64,000 nt of DNA from CAIJMU01 sp035530275 (GCA_035530275.1 DATKVC010000002.1:1-64000), one strand, 5' to 3'. Numbered from the stretch's first letter, positions 25,813 to 34,346 are shown. Notes: generated by a model from the sequence alone, not told the origin. A program made the numbers and translations.

Positions 25813-28082
25813 ACCGGATGGATTTCGTATCCAACTACCTCGACGAGACCCGCGAGAATCTCCGTCGCGTCGACGACGGGGTGCTCAAACTCGAGCGTGA
25901 TCCGGAAAATCCGGAGGAGCTCGGCGCCATCCTCCGGGCCCTCCACACGATCAAGGGTTCGTCGCGGATGCTCAAATTCCGGGCCATGGAACAGCTGGCC
26001 CATGGAACCGAAAGCGTCTTCAAAGGCATTCGCGAGAAGCGCTACGCTTTTTCGAACTTACACGCCAGACTCGTTTTTTTCGGCGGCAAACTCCTCCGCG
26101 TGGGGCTCGAGGCGATCTCGAGGACGGGGATCGACGAGGTGGATACCTCGGCCTATCTCGCCGCCTGCGAACAGGCCAGCGCTGACGAACCCTTTGGCGA
26201 CAGGCTCGAGGAACTCCAGGCGGCGAGTCTTGGAGGCGAGGCGGGGCGGCAGGCTGGAGGAGACTCGGTCCCCGGAGGTCGGGCTGCCGATGAGGGAGCC
26301 GCGGTCGCCCCTGACCGCGGAGAATCGGCGCGCCCCGGTTCCGAACAAGGGCCGGCGCCGGGTTACGAGAGCGTCAGGGTCAGGCTCGAAAACGTGACGC
26401 GCATCGTCGAAGTCCTCAATGCCCTCATAATTAGGCAATTCCAGTTCAAGCGGTTCCAGCAAGATCTCGGCTCCCTCGAGCTGGGTTTCGCCGAACTCCT
26501 CGCGCAGGTCCGCGCCGACGACCGCGATGGCGGCCTGAGCGGGAAGGGGCTGCCAGCCTCTTTGACCACGGCCCAGGGCATGCTCACGTCGATACGGAAC
26601 ATGAAAAAGGGCTTCGCCGAACAGATGGCGGTCCTCGAGCAGAATTCCTACGCCCTCCAGGAACAGGTCATGAAGCTCTCGATGCTTCCCCTCGACCTGG
26701 TTCTTGGCGAGCTGCCGCGAATGGCCGCCGAGACGGCCGCGAGCCTCGGCAAGGAGATCGAATTCCTCGTCTCCGGCTCGGAACTCCTCCTCGATAAGGC
26801 CATTCTCGAGGGCTTGGGCGACCCCCTCCTCCATCTCGTGCGCAACTCCGTCGACCACGGGATCGAGTCTCCCTCGGAGCGCGTAGCCGCGGGCAAGCCC
26901 CCCGCGGGCAAGATCAGCGTGACCTGCGGCTCGGAGGCCGGAGCCATCGTCATCAAGGTCGCGGACGATGGCAGGGGCATCGACGCAGACCTCGTCAAGC
27001 GCAGGGCGGTCGAGCGAGGCCTGCTCAGGGAGAGCGATGCCGCGGCCCTCGCCGAAGGGGAGGTCTTCGCCCTCCTCTTCGAATCCGGGTTCTCGACGAA
27101 AGAAGCGGTCTCGGACCTGTCGGGGCGGGGGATCGGCCTCGACATCGTCAAGCACAACGTCGATCGGGTGAAGGGGAAGGTGGTCGTCCGCAGCACGAAG
27201 GGGGCGGGAAGCGAGTTCGTCCTGTCGGTGCCGATCTCCCTCGCGACCGTCTCGGGCTTCTTCGTCCTCGCCGGCGGGCGGAAGTTCCTGGTTCCGAGCA
27301 ATTTCGTCCAGAAGATCGTGCGGCTCGCCGTATCGGAGCGGGTGAGCTATTTCAACCGGGAAGCCTTCAACCTGGACGGCAAGATCGTCACCCTCTATTC
27401 CCTCGCCACCCTCCTCGGCCTGAAGCCCCTCAACCACGGGAACTTCCTGTACGTCGTGATCGTCGAGTCGATGGGAGAGAGGATCGGCGTCGTCGTCGAT
27501 GAAGTGCAGCGGCACGCTTCCCTGATATTCAGGCCCGTTCCGCGCAACTTGCGGAAGCAGAAGATCGTGCAGGGGATCGTCTTCGACGAGAGCTACCGCA
27601 TCATCAACATCCTCTTCGTCCCCGAGCTGATCGCCCGCTTCAAGAGGATGAAATCCATCGATCTCGTCGCGGGCGTGAGGGGGGACGAGCCGCGTTCGCC
27701 CCGTGCCCTCGTCGTCGACGACTCGGCGAACACGAGGGAAATCGAGAAATCGATCCTCGAACTCGAGGGCTACGAGGTCGAGTGCGCCGAGGACGGGATC
27801 GAGGCCCTCGAGCTCCTCAAGGAGAAGGACTTCGACGTGATACTCTCGGACATCGAGATGCCGCGCATGGACGGAATCACCATGATCGGAAACATCAGGA
27901 AGGACGCCGCGCACGCGAGGACGCCCATCGTCGTCGTTACCTCCTACGCGGACGAGGCTACCAAGGCGCGGGCCCGCGAGGCCGGGGCCGACGCCCATGT
28001 GATCAAGGCCGAATTCGATCGCAACGGCCTCGTCAAGACCATCGAGGAGTTGTTGGAAGCGAGGCGGGGAGGAGGCGAATGA
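25803..28082 (+). CDS. cheA: Hybrid CheA histidine kinase with C-terminal receiver domain
   Basis: 759 residues from ATG 25803. HPt domain with His48 (LHTIKGSSRMLK); low-complexity linker (~140-185) in place of a recognisable P2; dimerisation and ATPase region with N-box RNSVDHGIESPSER, G1 ADDGRGID and G2 GRGIGLDIVKHNV; CheW-like P5 (~480-615, GGRKFLVPSNFVQKIV); then a receiver domain (~630-755, LVVDDSANTRE, VILSDIEMPRMDG, VTSYADEATKARAREAGADA). The fused receiver is typical of Pil-Chp, Frz and Wsp-like systems rather than flagellar CheA. No separate CheY exists in the operon; the partners are the fused receiver, CheB and the REC-cyclase. Confidence 0.94.
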   Translation: MSINRMDFVSNYLDETRENLRRVDDGVLKLERDPENPEELGAILRALHTIKGSSRMLKFRAMEQLAHGTESVFKGIREKRYAFSNLHARLVFFGGKLLRVGLEAISRTGIDEVDTSAYLAACEQASADEPFGDRLEELQAASLGGEAGRQAGGDSVPGGRAADEGAAVAPDRGESARPGSEQGPAPGYESVRVRLENVTRIVEVLNALIIRQFQFKRFQQDLGSLELGFAELLAQVRADDRDGGLSGKGLPASLTTAQGMLTSIRNMKKGFAEQMAVLEQNSYALQEQVMKLSMLPLDLVLGELPRMAAETAASLGKEIEFLVSGSELLLDKAILEGLGDPLLHLVRNSVDHGIESPSERVAAGKPPAGKISVTCGSEAGAIVIKVADDGRGIDADLVKRRAVERGLLRESDAAALAEGEVFALLFESGFSTKEAVSDLSGRGIGLDIVKHNVDRVKGKVVVRSTKGAGSEFVLSVPISLATVSGFFVLAGGRKFLVPSNFVQKIVRLAVSERVSYFNREAFNLDGKIVTLYSLATLLGLKPLNHGNFLYVVIVESMGERIGVVVDEVQRHASLIFRPVPRNLRKQKIVQGIVFDESYRIINILFVPELIARFKRMKSIDLVAGVRGDEPRSPRALVVDDSANTREIEKSILELEGYEVECAEDGIEALELLKEKDFDVILSDIEMPRMDGITMIGNIRKDAAHARTPIVVVTSYADEATKARAREAGADAHVIKAEFDRNGLVKTIEELLEARRGGGE

Positions 28083-29929
28083 GCAGAATCCTCCTCGTCG
28101 ACGATTCGGAGCTCGTGCGGGGCATGCTCGGGCGATTCCTCGCCTCCCGGGGCCACGAGGTAATCCTCGCCTCGGACGGACTCGAAGGCGTACTGGCCGC
28201 CTACCGCGGCGCGCCGGAGGCGATCGTCACCGACGTCGAGATGCCGCGCCTCCAGGGCTACCAGATGAGCCGCCTCCTCAAGAGCCGCCGCGAGATGCGG
28301 AAGATTCCGATCGTGATGCACACGAGCCACTCGGGCGACCGCGACAAATTCTGGGCGGCCTCCTCAGGGGCGGACGCCTTCGTGACGAAGGATTTCGACA
28401 ACCTCGACTCGCTCGCAGGGGAGGTGGAGCGCCTCGTCGCCGCGGCCAAACCGATCGATCGCGCCATCGTCGCCGAGGATGCCGCGGCGATGGACGAGAC
28501 CGCCGCCATGGAGATGCTGGGCCGGCTCTTCGATTCGGAGCTTTTCCGCTCGACCGTGATGAACGAATTGAACGCTGTGGCGCGCCATATCGGCTCGCTC
28601 ACGCTCTCCGTCGCGGAACTGCTCAAGCTGTTGGGAAAGGTGTGCGACGTCCATGTCGCCGTGCTGATCCTGCGCCGGGAAGGAGCCGCCCAGGTTTTCG
28701 TCCTGCCCTCGGCCGAGGTCTTCGAGGACGACGTCCTACCCTTCGAAGAAAGGTGCTTCCGCGGCTTCGAGGCGGCGGCGGGCCGGGTGTCGGGGCGGGT
28801 CGGGCGCACGATCCTCGGCGTGGCGGAGCGGAAGGACTGGGCGGAGAAAAGGATCGATGGCCAGAGGCTCAGTTCGATCCACTCGGTTCCGCTCAGGGGG
28901 AAGGGCGAGGCCGTGATCGGCACCCTCCATGTCGGCAACCTCTCGAACAACTACTTTTCGGAGCCCATCGCGGAAAACATCGGGGCCTTCGCGAACGGCG
29001 CCGCCCCCGTGCTCGAGAACGCCATCCTCTTCAACGCCATCAGCGAGATGCGGCAACGGATCGACACCCTCTTTTCGAAGTTCGTGCCCCAGGAGGTCAT
29101 CAGCGAACTCCTGGCCCGGAGCGAGGACGCGAGGCTCGAGATCGGTGAGAAGCGCAACGTCGCGATCCTCTTTTCCGATATTCGTTCCTTCACCCTGATC
29201 TCGGAGAACAATTCCGCCGAGCGCATCGTCGGATTTCTCAACCGATATTTCGAGCGCATGGTCAGGATCATCCGCGACGAGGGCGGCTTTATCGACAAGT
29301 TCATCGGTGACGCCATATTGGCAGTATTCGGTGCGCCGGTGAGCCACCGGGACAACGCCGCCCGGGCGGTGCGCGCGGCCGTCTCGATGGCGGAGGCGCT
29401 CCGGGACCTCGATGCCTCGGGTCTCCTCCTGCCGGAGGGAGGGCTCAAGGCGGGCATCGGAATCCACGAGGGGGACGTGATTGTCGGCAACATCGGCAGC
29501 CAGGACAAATTCGATTACACCGTCATCGGGGACAACGTCAATCTCGCCTCGCGCCTCGAGAGCCTGACCAAGCATTATCGCGCGACGATCATCGTGTCCG
29601 ACGTGGTCCGCGCCGCCGTTCCGGCGACCGTCCCCACGAGGGAGATCGACACGGTACGGGTCATGGGGCGGGAGCAGGCGACCACGCTCTACGCCGTGGA
29701 GCTGCCGGGGGAGGGATTGCGCGACGAGGCCGCCGAAGAGGCCTACCGCAAGGGCCTCAGCATGTACAAGATGGGCAACTGGACGACCGCGCTCGAGTTC
29801 TTCGCCAAGGCCCTCGCTCGAAGGCCCGAGGACGAACTTTGCAGGATGTACTCGGAGCGCTGCGTGGAATTCGGCGCCAATCCCCCGCCGCCTGATTGGG
29901 GAGGCGCGATTAGGCTGGACTTCAAGTAG
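28079..29929 (+). CDS. Response regulator-GAF-adenylate cyclase (class III)
   Basis: 616 residues from ATG 28079 overlapping the cheA stop (ATGA). Receiver domain (~1-125) with phospho-acceptor Asp52 (IVTDVEMPR). A GAF-like domain (~190-345) is followed by a signalling helix (MRQRIDTLFSKFVPQEVISE) and a class III cyclase domain (~370-560). Metal Asp residues are seen in ILFSDIRSFT and FIGDAILAVFGAP. The substrate positions Lys (IDKFIGD) and Thr (DYTVIGDNVN) and the transition-state Asn/Arg (NVNLASRLE) are those of adenylate rather than guanylate cyclases. The C-terminal ~50 residues are TPR-like. It would make cAMP under CheA control, giving the array a second-messenger output. Confidence 0.93.
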   Translation: MSRILLVDDSELVRGMLGRFLASRGHEVILASDGLEGVLAAYRGAPEAIVTDVEMPRLQGYQMSRLLKSRREMRKIPIVMHTSHSGDRDKFWAASSGADAFVTKDFDNLDSLAGEVERLVAAAKPIDRAIVAEDAAAMDETAAMEMLGRLFDSELFRSTVMNELNAVARHIGSLTLSVAELLKLLGKVCDVHVAVLILRREGAAQVFVLPSAEVFEDDVLPFEERCFRGFEAAAGRVSGRVGRTILGVAERKDWAEKRIDGQRLSSIHSVPLRGKGEAVIGTLHVGNLSNNYFSEPIAENIGAFANGAAPVLENAILFNAISEMRQRIDTLFSKFVPQEVISELLARSEDARLEIGEKRNVAILFSDIRSFTLISENNSAERIVGFLNRYFERMVRIIRDEGGFIDKFIGDAILAVFGAPVSHRDNAARAVRAAVSMAEALRDLDASGLLLPEGGLKAGIGIHEGDVIVGNIGSQDKFDYTVIGDNVNLASRLESLTKHYRATIIVSDVVRAAVPATVPTREIDTVRVMGREQATTLYAVELPGEGLRDEAAEEAYRKGLSMYKMGNWTTALEFFAKALARRPEDELCRMYSERCVEFGANPPPPDWGGAIRLDFK

Positions 29930-29962
29930 ACACTCGTATCCCGGCGGGTCCGGTCAGTTCCG

Positions 29963-31114
29963 TCAATTCGCCAGCCTGATCCCCATCCACTTCGACCAGT
30001 CCGCCTGGGTAGCCGCGATCATGCCGAGGCCGACGTGGGCCGTCGTCTCGCCGACGAGCCACTTCTTGCCTTGGAAGTCGAAGCGTTGGCCGCCGCCTGG
30101 CACGTCGATGCCGACGAGGGCGTGGGAATATTCCCTCGACACCATGAGGATTGCGTCGATGCCGCGGCGCTCGAGGAGGATGGCGAGGACCATGGCCCTC
30201 GAGTCGCAGTCCCCCCGCGCTTCGGCGGTGGCGGTCAAGGGATCGACGAAGTCGATGCCCTGGAGGTCCCGCTCGTAGGTCCAGTCCTGCGTCCACTGGA
30301 GGAGCATCCGCGCGGCGTTCGTCGGGTCGTCGGGGAGGAGGGGGTCGAGGAGGGCCGCGAGCTGGTCGAGGCGGCGCGAGGACTCGCGATAGATCATCCG
30401 ATAGAAGCGCGCCCAGGCTGCCGGCCACAATTGCTCGTTGTCCGCGTAGACCGTGAGGATCTTATATTCGCGGTTGGCAGTGTCCTCGACCTGGGTGGCC
30501 TCGTCGGCGCTCCAGGGGATGTTCAACTTCGTGCCATGGAAGGTGATGCTCTTCGACGAGTCCCGCTTGGGCGGGAAGGCGAGGACATATTGCGAAACGG
30601 GGCCCGGCGAGCGCCGTCCCATCTGATCGACGGAAAAACTGTCGAGGCAGGAGATGATGAAATCGGAATAGGCCTCGAAGGAGGCGGCGGCGGTGAAGGA
30701 GAGCAGGGCGAAGGAAGGCTCGGCTGCGGCCGACCCGTGGCCTGGCCGCCCCTCGATGGCGATGCCGTAGCCTTGCTCCTGGACGCCGTTTTGCGAGAAC
30801 AAGAGCTCCATGAAGACGGCCTTCCGATCTTCATAGATGAAATCTTCGCGCTGCCCCTTCGAGCCGAGCTTGCCCATCGTGTTGTCGGCGATGGCCGTCG
30901 CCGTGGCGAAGCGACCCGGATCGTAGACGAAGAGGTCGAACTCCATGGCCTGGTTGGGATCGACGAAGGAGAACTTGTTCTTGCCGTCGCCGTCCGAATA
31001 GCTGAAACCCTCCGGAAGATCGATCGCGAAGCCCCGCTGCGAGGCGATGATCTCGCCCGAGGCGGGCACAGGAATGAGGAGGGCGGCGAGAAGGCTGAGG
31101 GCGAAGGCGATCAA
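29963..31114 (-). CDS. Exported transglutaminase-like cysteine peptidase family protein
   Basis: 383 residues from TTG 31114. A signal peptide-like stretch opens it (FALSLLAALLIPVPASG). The C-terminal ~120 residues resemble the transglutaminase-like papain fold, with Cys in EARGDCDSRAMVLAILLERR, His in SREYSHALVGID and an acidic residue in GKKWLVGETT. This suggests a periplasmic peptidase or crosslinking enzyme of unknown substrate. The start is uncertain: extending upstream to CTG 31147 would add a basic n-region (EQRRVFGPG) and has a strong GAGGGGG element five bases upstream, whereas TTG 31114 has none. It is convergent with the cyclase gene. Confidence 0.68.
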   Translation of the reverse strand: MIAFALSLLAALLIPVPASGEIIASQRGFAIDLPEGFSYSDGDGKNKFSFVDPNQAMEFDLFVYDPGRFATATAIADNTMGKLGSKGQREDFIYEDRKAVFMELLFSQNGVQEQGYGIAIEGRPGHGSAAAEPSFALLSFTAAASFEAYSDFIISCLDSFSVDQMGRRSPGPVSQYVLAFPPKRDSSKSITFHGTKLNIPWSADEATQVEDTANREYKILTVYADNEQLWPAAWARFYRMIYRESSRRLDQLAALLDPLLPDDPTNAARMLLQWTQDWTYERDLQGIDFVDPLTATAEARGDCDSRAMVLAILLERRGIDAILMVSREYSHALVGIDVPGGGQRFDFQGKKWLVGETTAHVGLGMIAATQADWSKWMGIRLAN

Positions 31115-31246
31115 GAGGCCCGGCCCGAAGACCCTACGTTGTTCCAGTTTGTCCCCCTCGGTCGGGCGCGATCCGACCCTGCCCTCAGCTTATTTTCGGC
31201 GCGGAGAAGCCCCGACTGTACGGCCCTCCACCCTTTTCACTTCGGC

Positions 31247-31303
31247 CGCGGAGTGCTATGGTGCCGGGCACAGTCCCTCGTACGAGGCACCATCCCATCC
31301 GCG
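31247..31303 (+). promoter_or_regulatory. Structured leader upstream of the metal-transport operon
   Basis: The 475 bases between 31114 and 31590 hold no large gene but much structure. An outer stem CGCGGA (31247-31252)/TCCGCG (31298-31303) encloses a perfect 8-bp stem ATGGTGCC (31258-31265)/GGCACCAT (31286-31293). Inside it a competing palindrome CCTCGTACGAGG (31276-31287) shares bases with the larger stem. The structure ends one base before an AAGGAGG Shine-Dalgarno (31304-31310). It does not match the M-box or yybP-ykoY motifs as I know them. Confidence 0.45.
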
Positions 31304-31316
31304 AAGGAGGATTCCC

Positions 31317-31436
31317 TTGGATCCGGCTAGTACCGACAAGTCCAGCATTCCCGACGATCCCGGCGAATCTCCGCAATGTTGCGCGGATGAGCGTGCCGAG
31401 CCTTCTTTCCACCGCTTCGCGACCGCGCGCGTCTGA
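31317..31436 (+). CDS. Putative 39-aa leader peptide, acidic and proline-rich
   Basis: TTG at 31317 lies six bases after AAGGAGG (31304-31310) and opens a 39-codon frame ending at TGA 31434-31436. The peptide begins MDPASTDKSSIPDDPGESPQ and then has a Cys-Cys pair and a basic C-terminus. Runs of Asp/Glu and Pro at the N-terminus of a nascent chain are known to destabilise ribosomes at low Mg2+, which is how the E. coli mgtL leader works. Its position ahead of a probable Mg2+ transporter makes the same role plausible here. No homology is claimed. Confidence 0.4.
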   Translation: MDPASTDKSSIPDDPGESPQCCADERAEPSFHRFATARV

Positions 31437-31463
31437 GCCCGTCCCCCGCGTCGAGCGCTGCCC

Positions 31464-31481
31464 CTCCGCCCTTCGGCGGAG
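31464..31481 (+). promoter_or_regulatory. GC-rich hairpin after the leader peptide
   Basis: CTCCGCC (31464-31470) and GGCGGAG (31475-31481) form a 7-bp stem with a CTTC loop, 27 bases after the leader-peptide stop and 109 bases before the Nramp-like gene. There is no U-tract, so it is not an obvious intrinsic terminator. It could serve as a pause or Rho-related element in attenuation. Confidence 0.35.
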
Positions 31482-31589
31482 CGCCGCCGATGCCCGGGCC
31501 GCCGCCTCCATGACCGCAAGCCGATAGCGGGAAAGCCTCCTCGGAACCCCCGTCCGCCATCGCAGTCACTCTTCGATGGAGGCATTTCC

Positions 31590-32876
31590 ATGAACGTACC
31601 CGCACGCATATTCTACGGGTTTCGGCGCATGTCCAAGTCGCTGCGCCTCTTCCTGATGGTCGCCGGTCCCGGCATCATCGTGATGGTCGCCGACAACGAC
31701 GCGGGCGGCATCACGACCTATTCCGCGACCGGCGCCCAATTCGGCTACAACCTCATCTGGTTCCTCGTCATCCTCGGCCCCGTCGCCTACTTCGTCCAGG
31801 AGATGACGGTCAGGCTCGGCGCCGTGACGAAGCGCGGCCATGCCGAGGCCATCTTCGATGCCTTCGGCTCCTTCTGGGGCTGGTTCTCGATCGGCGACCT
31901 CGTCCTCACCGACTTCCTCACCCTCATCACCGAGTTCATCGGCATGACGGCGGCCCTTGGCATCTTCGGCGTTCCGCCCCTCCTCACCGTCATCCTCGTC
32001 ATCGCCCTGATGGGCGCGATGGTGCTTTCCGGCAGCTACTGGACCTGGGAGAAGCTGACCCTGCTTTTTTGCGCCGCCAATCTGATCTACATCCCCGCGG
32101 CCTTTCTCGTGAAGCCCGACGTCCACTCGATCCTCTCGACGGGCATTATTCCCAACTTCCCCGGCGGCTTCACCTACAACATGTTCTTCTTCATCATGGC
32201 CAACATCGGTACGACCATCGCGCCTTGGATGATTTTCTTTCAGCAGAGCTCGGTCGTCGACAAGGGGCTCCAGGAAAAGGACATCAAGAGCGGCCGCCTC
32301 GACACCCTCATCGGGGCCTTCGCGACCGTCCTCGTGGCGATCTTCATAATTATCGTTACCGCCACCGAGCTCCGCGGCCAGCCCATCCAGGACGCCGCCA
32401 CGGCCTCCGTGGCCATCATGCGGCACGATCCCCTCGTCGGCCGCCTCATGGCTATCGGCCTCTTCGACGCGGGCCTCCTCGGGGCGATCTGCATCTCGCT
32501 GGCGAGCTCCTGGGCCTTCGGCGAGGTCTTCGGCTGGGCCCATTCCCTCAACCGCAAGGTCAAGGAAGCCCCGGGCTTCTACGTCCTCTACTTCACCCTC
32601 CTCGTCGGGGCGGGTGCCGTCGTCCTCATCCCCGGGGCGCCGTTGGTCCTCATCACCCTCTTCGTGCAGGTGGTCGCCGTCACCCTCCTCCCCGCCGCCC
32701 TCGTCTTCCTCCTCCTCCTCCTCAACGACGAGTCGCTGATGGGAACCAAGTACAAGAACACCAAGCTGCAGAACATCATCGTCACGACGATCGTCGTCGC
32801 TATCATCACCCTTTCGACGCTCTACGCGCTGAGCGCCCTATTCCCCCATCTCTTCGCCCAAGGGAGGCCGGTATGA
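31590..32876 (+). CDS. Nramp-family divalent metal transporter, atypical metal site (likely Mg2+)
   Basis: 428 residues with about 11 hydrophobic helices; ATG 31590 follows TGGAGG. The Nramp TM1 signature is recognisable but altered: GPGIIVMVADNDAGGITT, so the usual Asp-Pro-Gly-Asn reads Asp37-Ala-Gly-Gly40. In TM6 the usual Met-Pro-His reads Ala211-Pro-Trp (GTTIAPWMIFF). The missing Met, which gives preference for soft metals such as Mn2+ and Fe2+, is also absent from the Mg2+-transporting Nramp relatives (NRMT). With an MgtE_N-domain partner downstream, Mg2+ is the best guess, Mn2+ the alternative. The stop overlaps the next start. Confidence 0.82.
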   Translation: MNVPARIFYGFRRMSKSLRLFLMVAGPGIIVMVADNDAGGITTYSATGAQFGYNLIWFLVILGPVAYFVQEMTVRLGAVTKRGHAEAIFDAFGSFWGWFSIGDLVLTDFLTLITEFIGMTAALGIFGVPPLLTVILVIALMGAMVLSGSYWTWEKLTLLFCAANLIYIPAAFLVKPDVHSILSTGIIPNFPGGFTYNMFFFIMANIGTTIAPWMIFFQQSSVVDKGLQEKDIKSGRLDTLIGAFATVLVAIFIIIVTATELRGQPIQDAATASVAIMRHDPLVGRLMAIGLFDAGLLGAICISLASSWAFGEVFGWAHSLNRKVKEAPGFYVLYFTLLVGAGAVVLIPGAPLVLITLFVQVVAVTLLPAALVFLLLLLNDESLMGTKYKNTKLQNIIVTTIVVAIITLSTLYALSALFPHLFAQGRPV

Positions 32877-33049
32877 TTGAGTCGAAAAAAAGGGAAGGCT
32901 TTCTCGCCAAGGTGGGAGAGATCACGCGGAAGTACAAGACGCCGAGGATCAAGGCCAGCCCGGCGGCGAAATTCGCCCTCCTCGCCCTGCGCGTCTATCT
33001 CTTCGTCCTTGTCGGCCTCCTCGCCTACAAGTTCGTGACCCTGTTGTGA
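32873..33049 (+). CDS. Small single-pass membrane protein of the metal-transport operon
   Basis: 58 residues; ATG 32873 overlaps the transporter stop (ATGA). The N-terminal 35 residues are basic (MIESKKREGFLAKVG, then TRKYKTPRIKASPAAK). One TM helix follows (FALLALRVYLFVLVGLLAYKFV), so the basic part should face the cytoplasm. Translational coupling to the transporter and its place before the MgtE_N-like gene suggest an accessory or assembly subunit. I know no named family. Confidence 0.7.
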   Translation: MIESKKREGFLAKVGEITRKYKTPRIKASPAAKFALLALRVYLFVLVGLLAYKFVTLL

Positions 33050-33062
33050 AGGGAGGCGAAAC

Positions 33063-34322
33063 ATGATTCCAAAGAATGCCGGCCAGAGCTTCCTCCTATC
33101 GGAACTCCTCAAGGCCAAGGTGGTCGACGCCTCCACGGGCCGCGCTCTCGGCAAATTCAAGGATTGCGTGATCGTGGAATTCGCCGCGATCCCCCACATG
33201 ACCACCCTGGTGGTAAAACGCAGCTTCGGCCGGCCCGATCTCGTCATCGACGCCGACCTCATCGAATCGATCGACCGGCGCCGCGTTCGCGTGAGCGTCG
33301 AAAAACTCGAGCGCCACGAGGTTCCCGTCCCCGACGGCGCCGTGCTTCTCAAGGACTTCGTCCTCGACAAGAAGGTCATCGACCTCGAGGACCGCGAGGT
33401 GTCGGTGGTCTTCGACGTCAAGCTCCTCCGCGTCGAGGCGACGCGCAAGATCTACCTCACCGACGTCGAGTTCGGTCGCCGCGGCCTCTACCGCCGTCTT
33501 CGCCTCGGCTGGCTCGCCGACCTCCTCGGCATCGAGGAGGACTTTGTCTCCTGGTCCTATGTCCAGCCCCTCCCCGAAAGCCTGGGGAGCTTTTCCGGCG
33601 ACCTCAAGCTCAAGGCCCTCAAGGAGCAGATCGAGGACATGCCTCCCGTCGACCTCGCCGACATCATCGAGGAGCTCGACGCGCCCCAGCGCGACGCCGT
33701 CTTCGGCCAGCTCGACGCCGAGGAGGCCTCGGACACCCTCGAGGAGATCGAGCCCAACGTCCAGCGCCAGATCATCGCCACCCTGGACGATCACCGCGCC
33801 GCGAATCTCATAGGACAGATGACCCCGCCCCAGGCTGCAGACATCCTTTCCGTCCTGGCCTGGGACGAGAAAAAGGACATCCTCGCCCTCCTCGACGAGG
33901 ACGACAGGGCCAAGATCGTCGCGATAATGGACCAACAGGAAGAATCGATCCTCAACTACGCGACCGACCGCTACATCATGCTCGGCGCCGACACCAAGGT
34001 GGGCTGGGTCGAGGACAACTACCCGAGCATCGCCCGCGACAAGGATGTCACTATGTATGTCTATGTCGAAGGCGCAGGCGGCGAGGTGGCGGGCGTCGTC
34101 GACGTGCGCGAACTCCTCATCGCCGACAACGAAGCCAGCCTCGGTGAGGTGATGACCGACGTCGTAGTTGGCCTCGAACCCGGCCAGACCCTGCGTGATG
34201 CCCACGCCCTTTTCCAGCGCTACGGCTTCCGCGCCCTGCCGATCCTCGACCAGGAGAGGCGCAACCTCGGCGTCATCGTCTACAAGGATGTGATGGGGCT
34301 GAAGCACCGCTTCGTAGCGTAG
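33063..34322 (+). CDS. Soluble PRC-barrel/MgtE_N/CBS regulatory protein
   Basis: 419 residues, AGGGAGGCG before the ATG, no TM helix. Residues ~10-165 look like two PRC-barrel-type beta units (LLKAKVVDASTGRALGKFKD; LLKDFVLDKKVIDLEDREV). Residues ~190-290 are the MgtE_N superhelix (DMPPVDLADIIEELDAPQRD, IEPNVQRQIIATLDDHRAAN). Residues ~300-419 are a CBS pair (TDVVVGLEPGQTLRDAHALF, YGFRALPILD). In MgtE channels, MgtE_N and CBS sense cytosolic Mg2+ and gate the pore. Here they have no pore of their own, so the protein probably gates or senses for the Nramp-like transporter encoded just upstream. Confidence 0.85.
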   Translation: MIPKNAGQSFLLSELLKAKVVDASTGRALGKFKDCVIVEFAAIPHMTTLVVKRSFGRPDLVIDADLIESIDRRRVRVSVEKLERHEVPVPDGAVLLKDFVLDKKVIDLEDREVSVVFDVKLLRVEATRKIYLTDVEFGRRGLYRRLRLGWLADLLGIEEDFVSWSYVQPLPESLGSFSGDLKLKALKEQIEDMPPVDLADIIEELDAPQRDAVFGQLDAEEASDTLEEIEPNVQRQIIATLDDHRAANLIGQMTPPQAADILSVLAWDEKKDILALLDEDDRAKIVAIMDQQEESILNYATDRYIMLGADTKVGWVEDNYPSIARDKDVTMYVYVEGAGGEVAGVVDVRELLIADNEASLGEVMTDVVVGLEPGQTLRDAHALFQRYGFRALPILDQERRNLGVIVYKDVMGLKHRFVA

Positions 34323-34346
34323 AGATCGCTTCGCGATTCTGCGCGT

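Noticed and set aside
26058..27998. 646-codon minus-strand frame opposite cheA
   Set aside because: Same shadow effect; cheA is unmistakable on the plus strand.
31200..31589. M-box or yybP-ykoY riboswitch ahead of the metal transporter
   Set aside because: I looked for the conserved core sequences of both and did not see them; only hairpins and a leader-peptide frame are supported.
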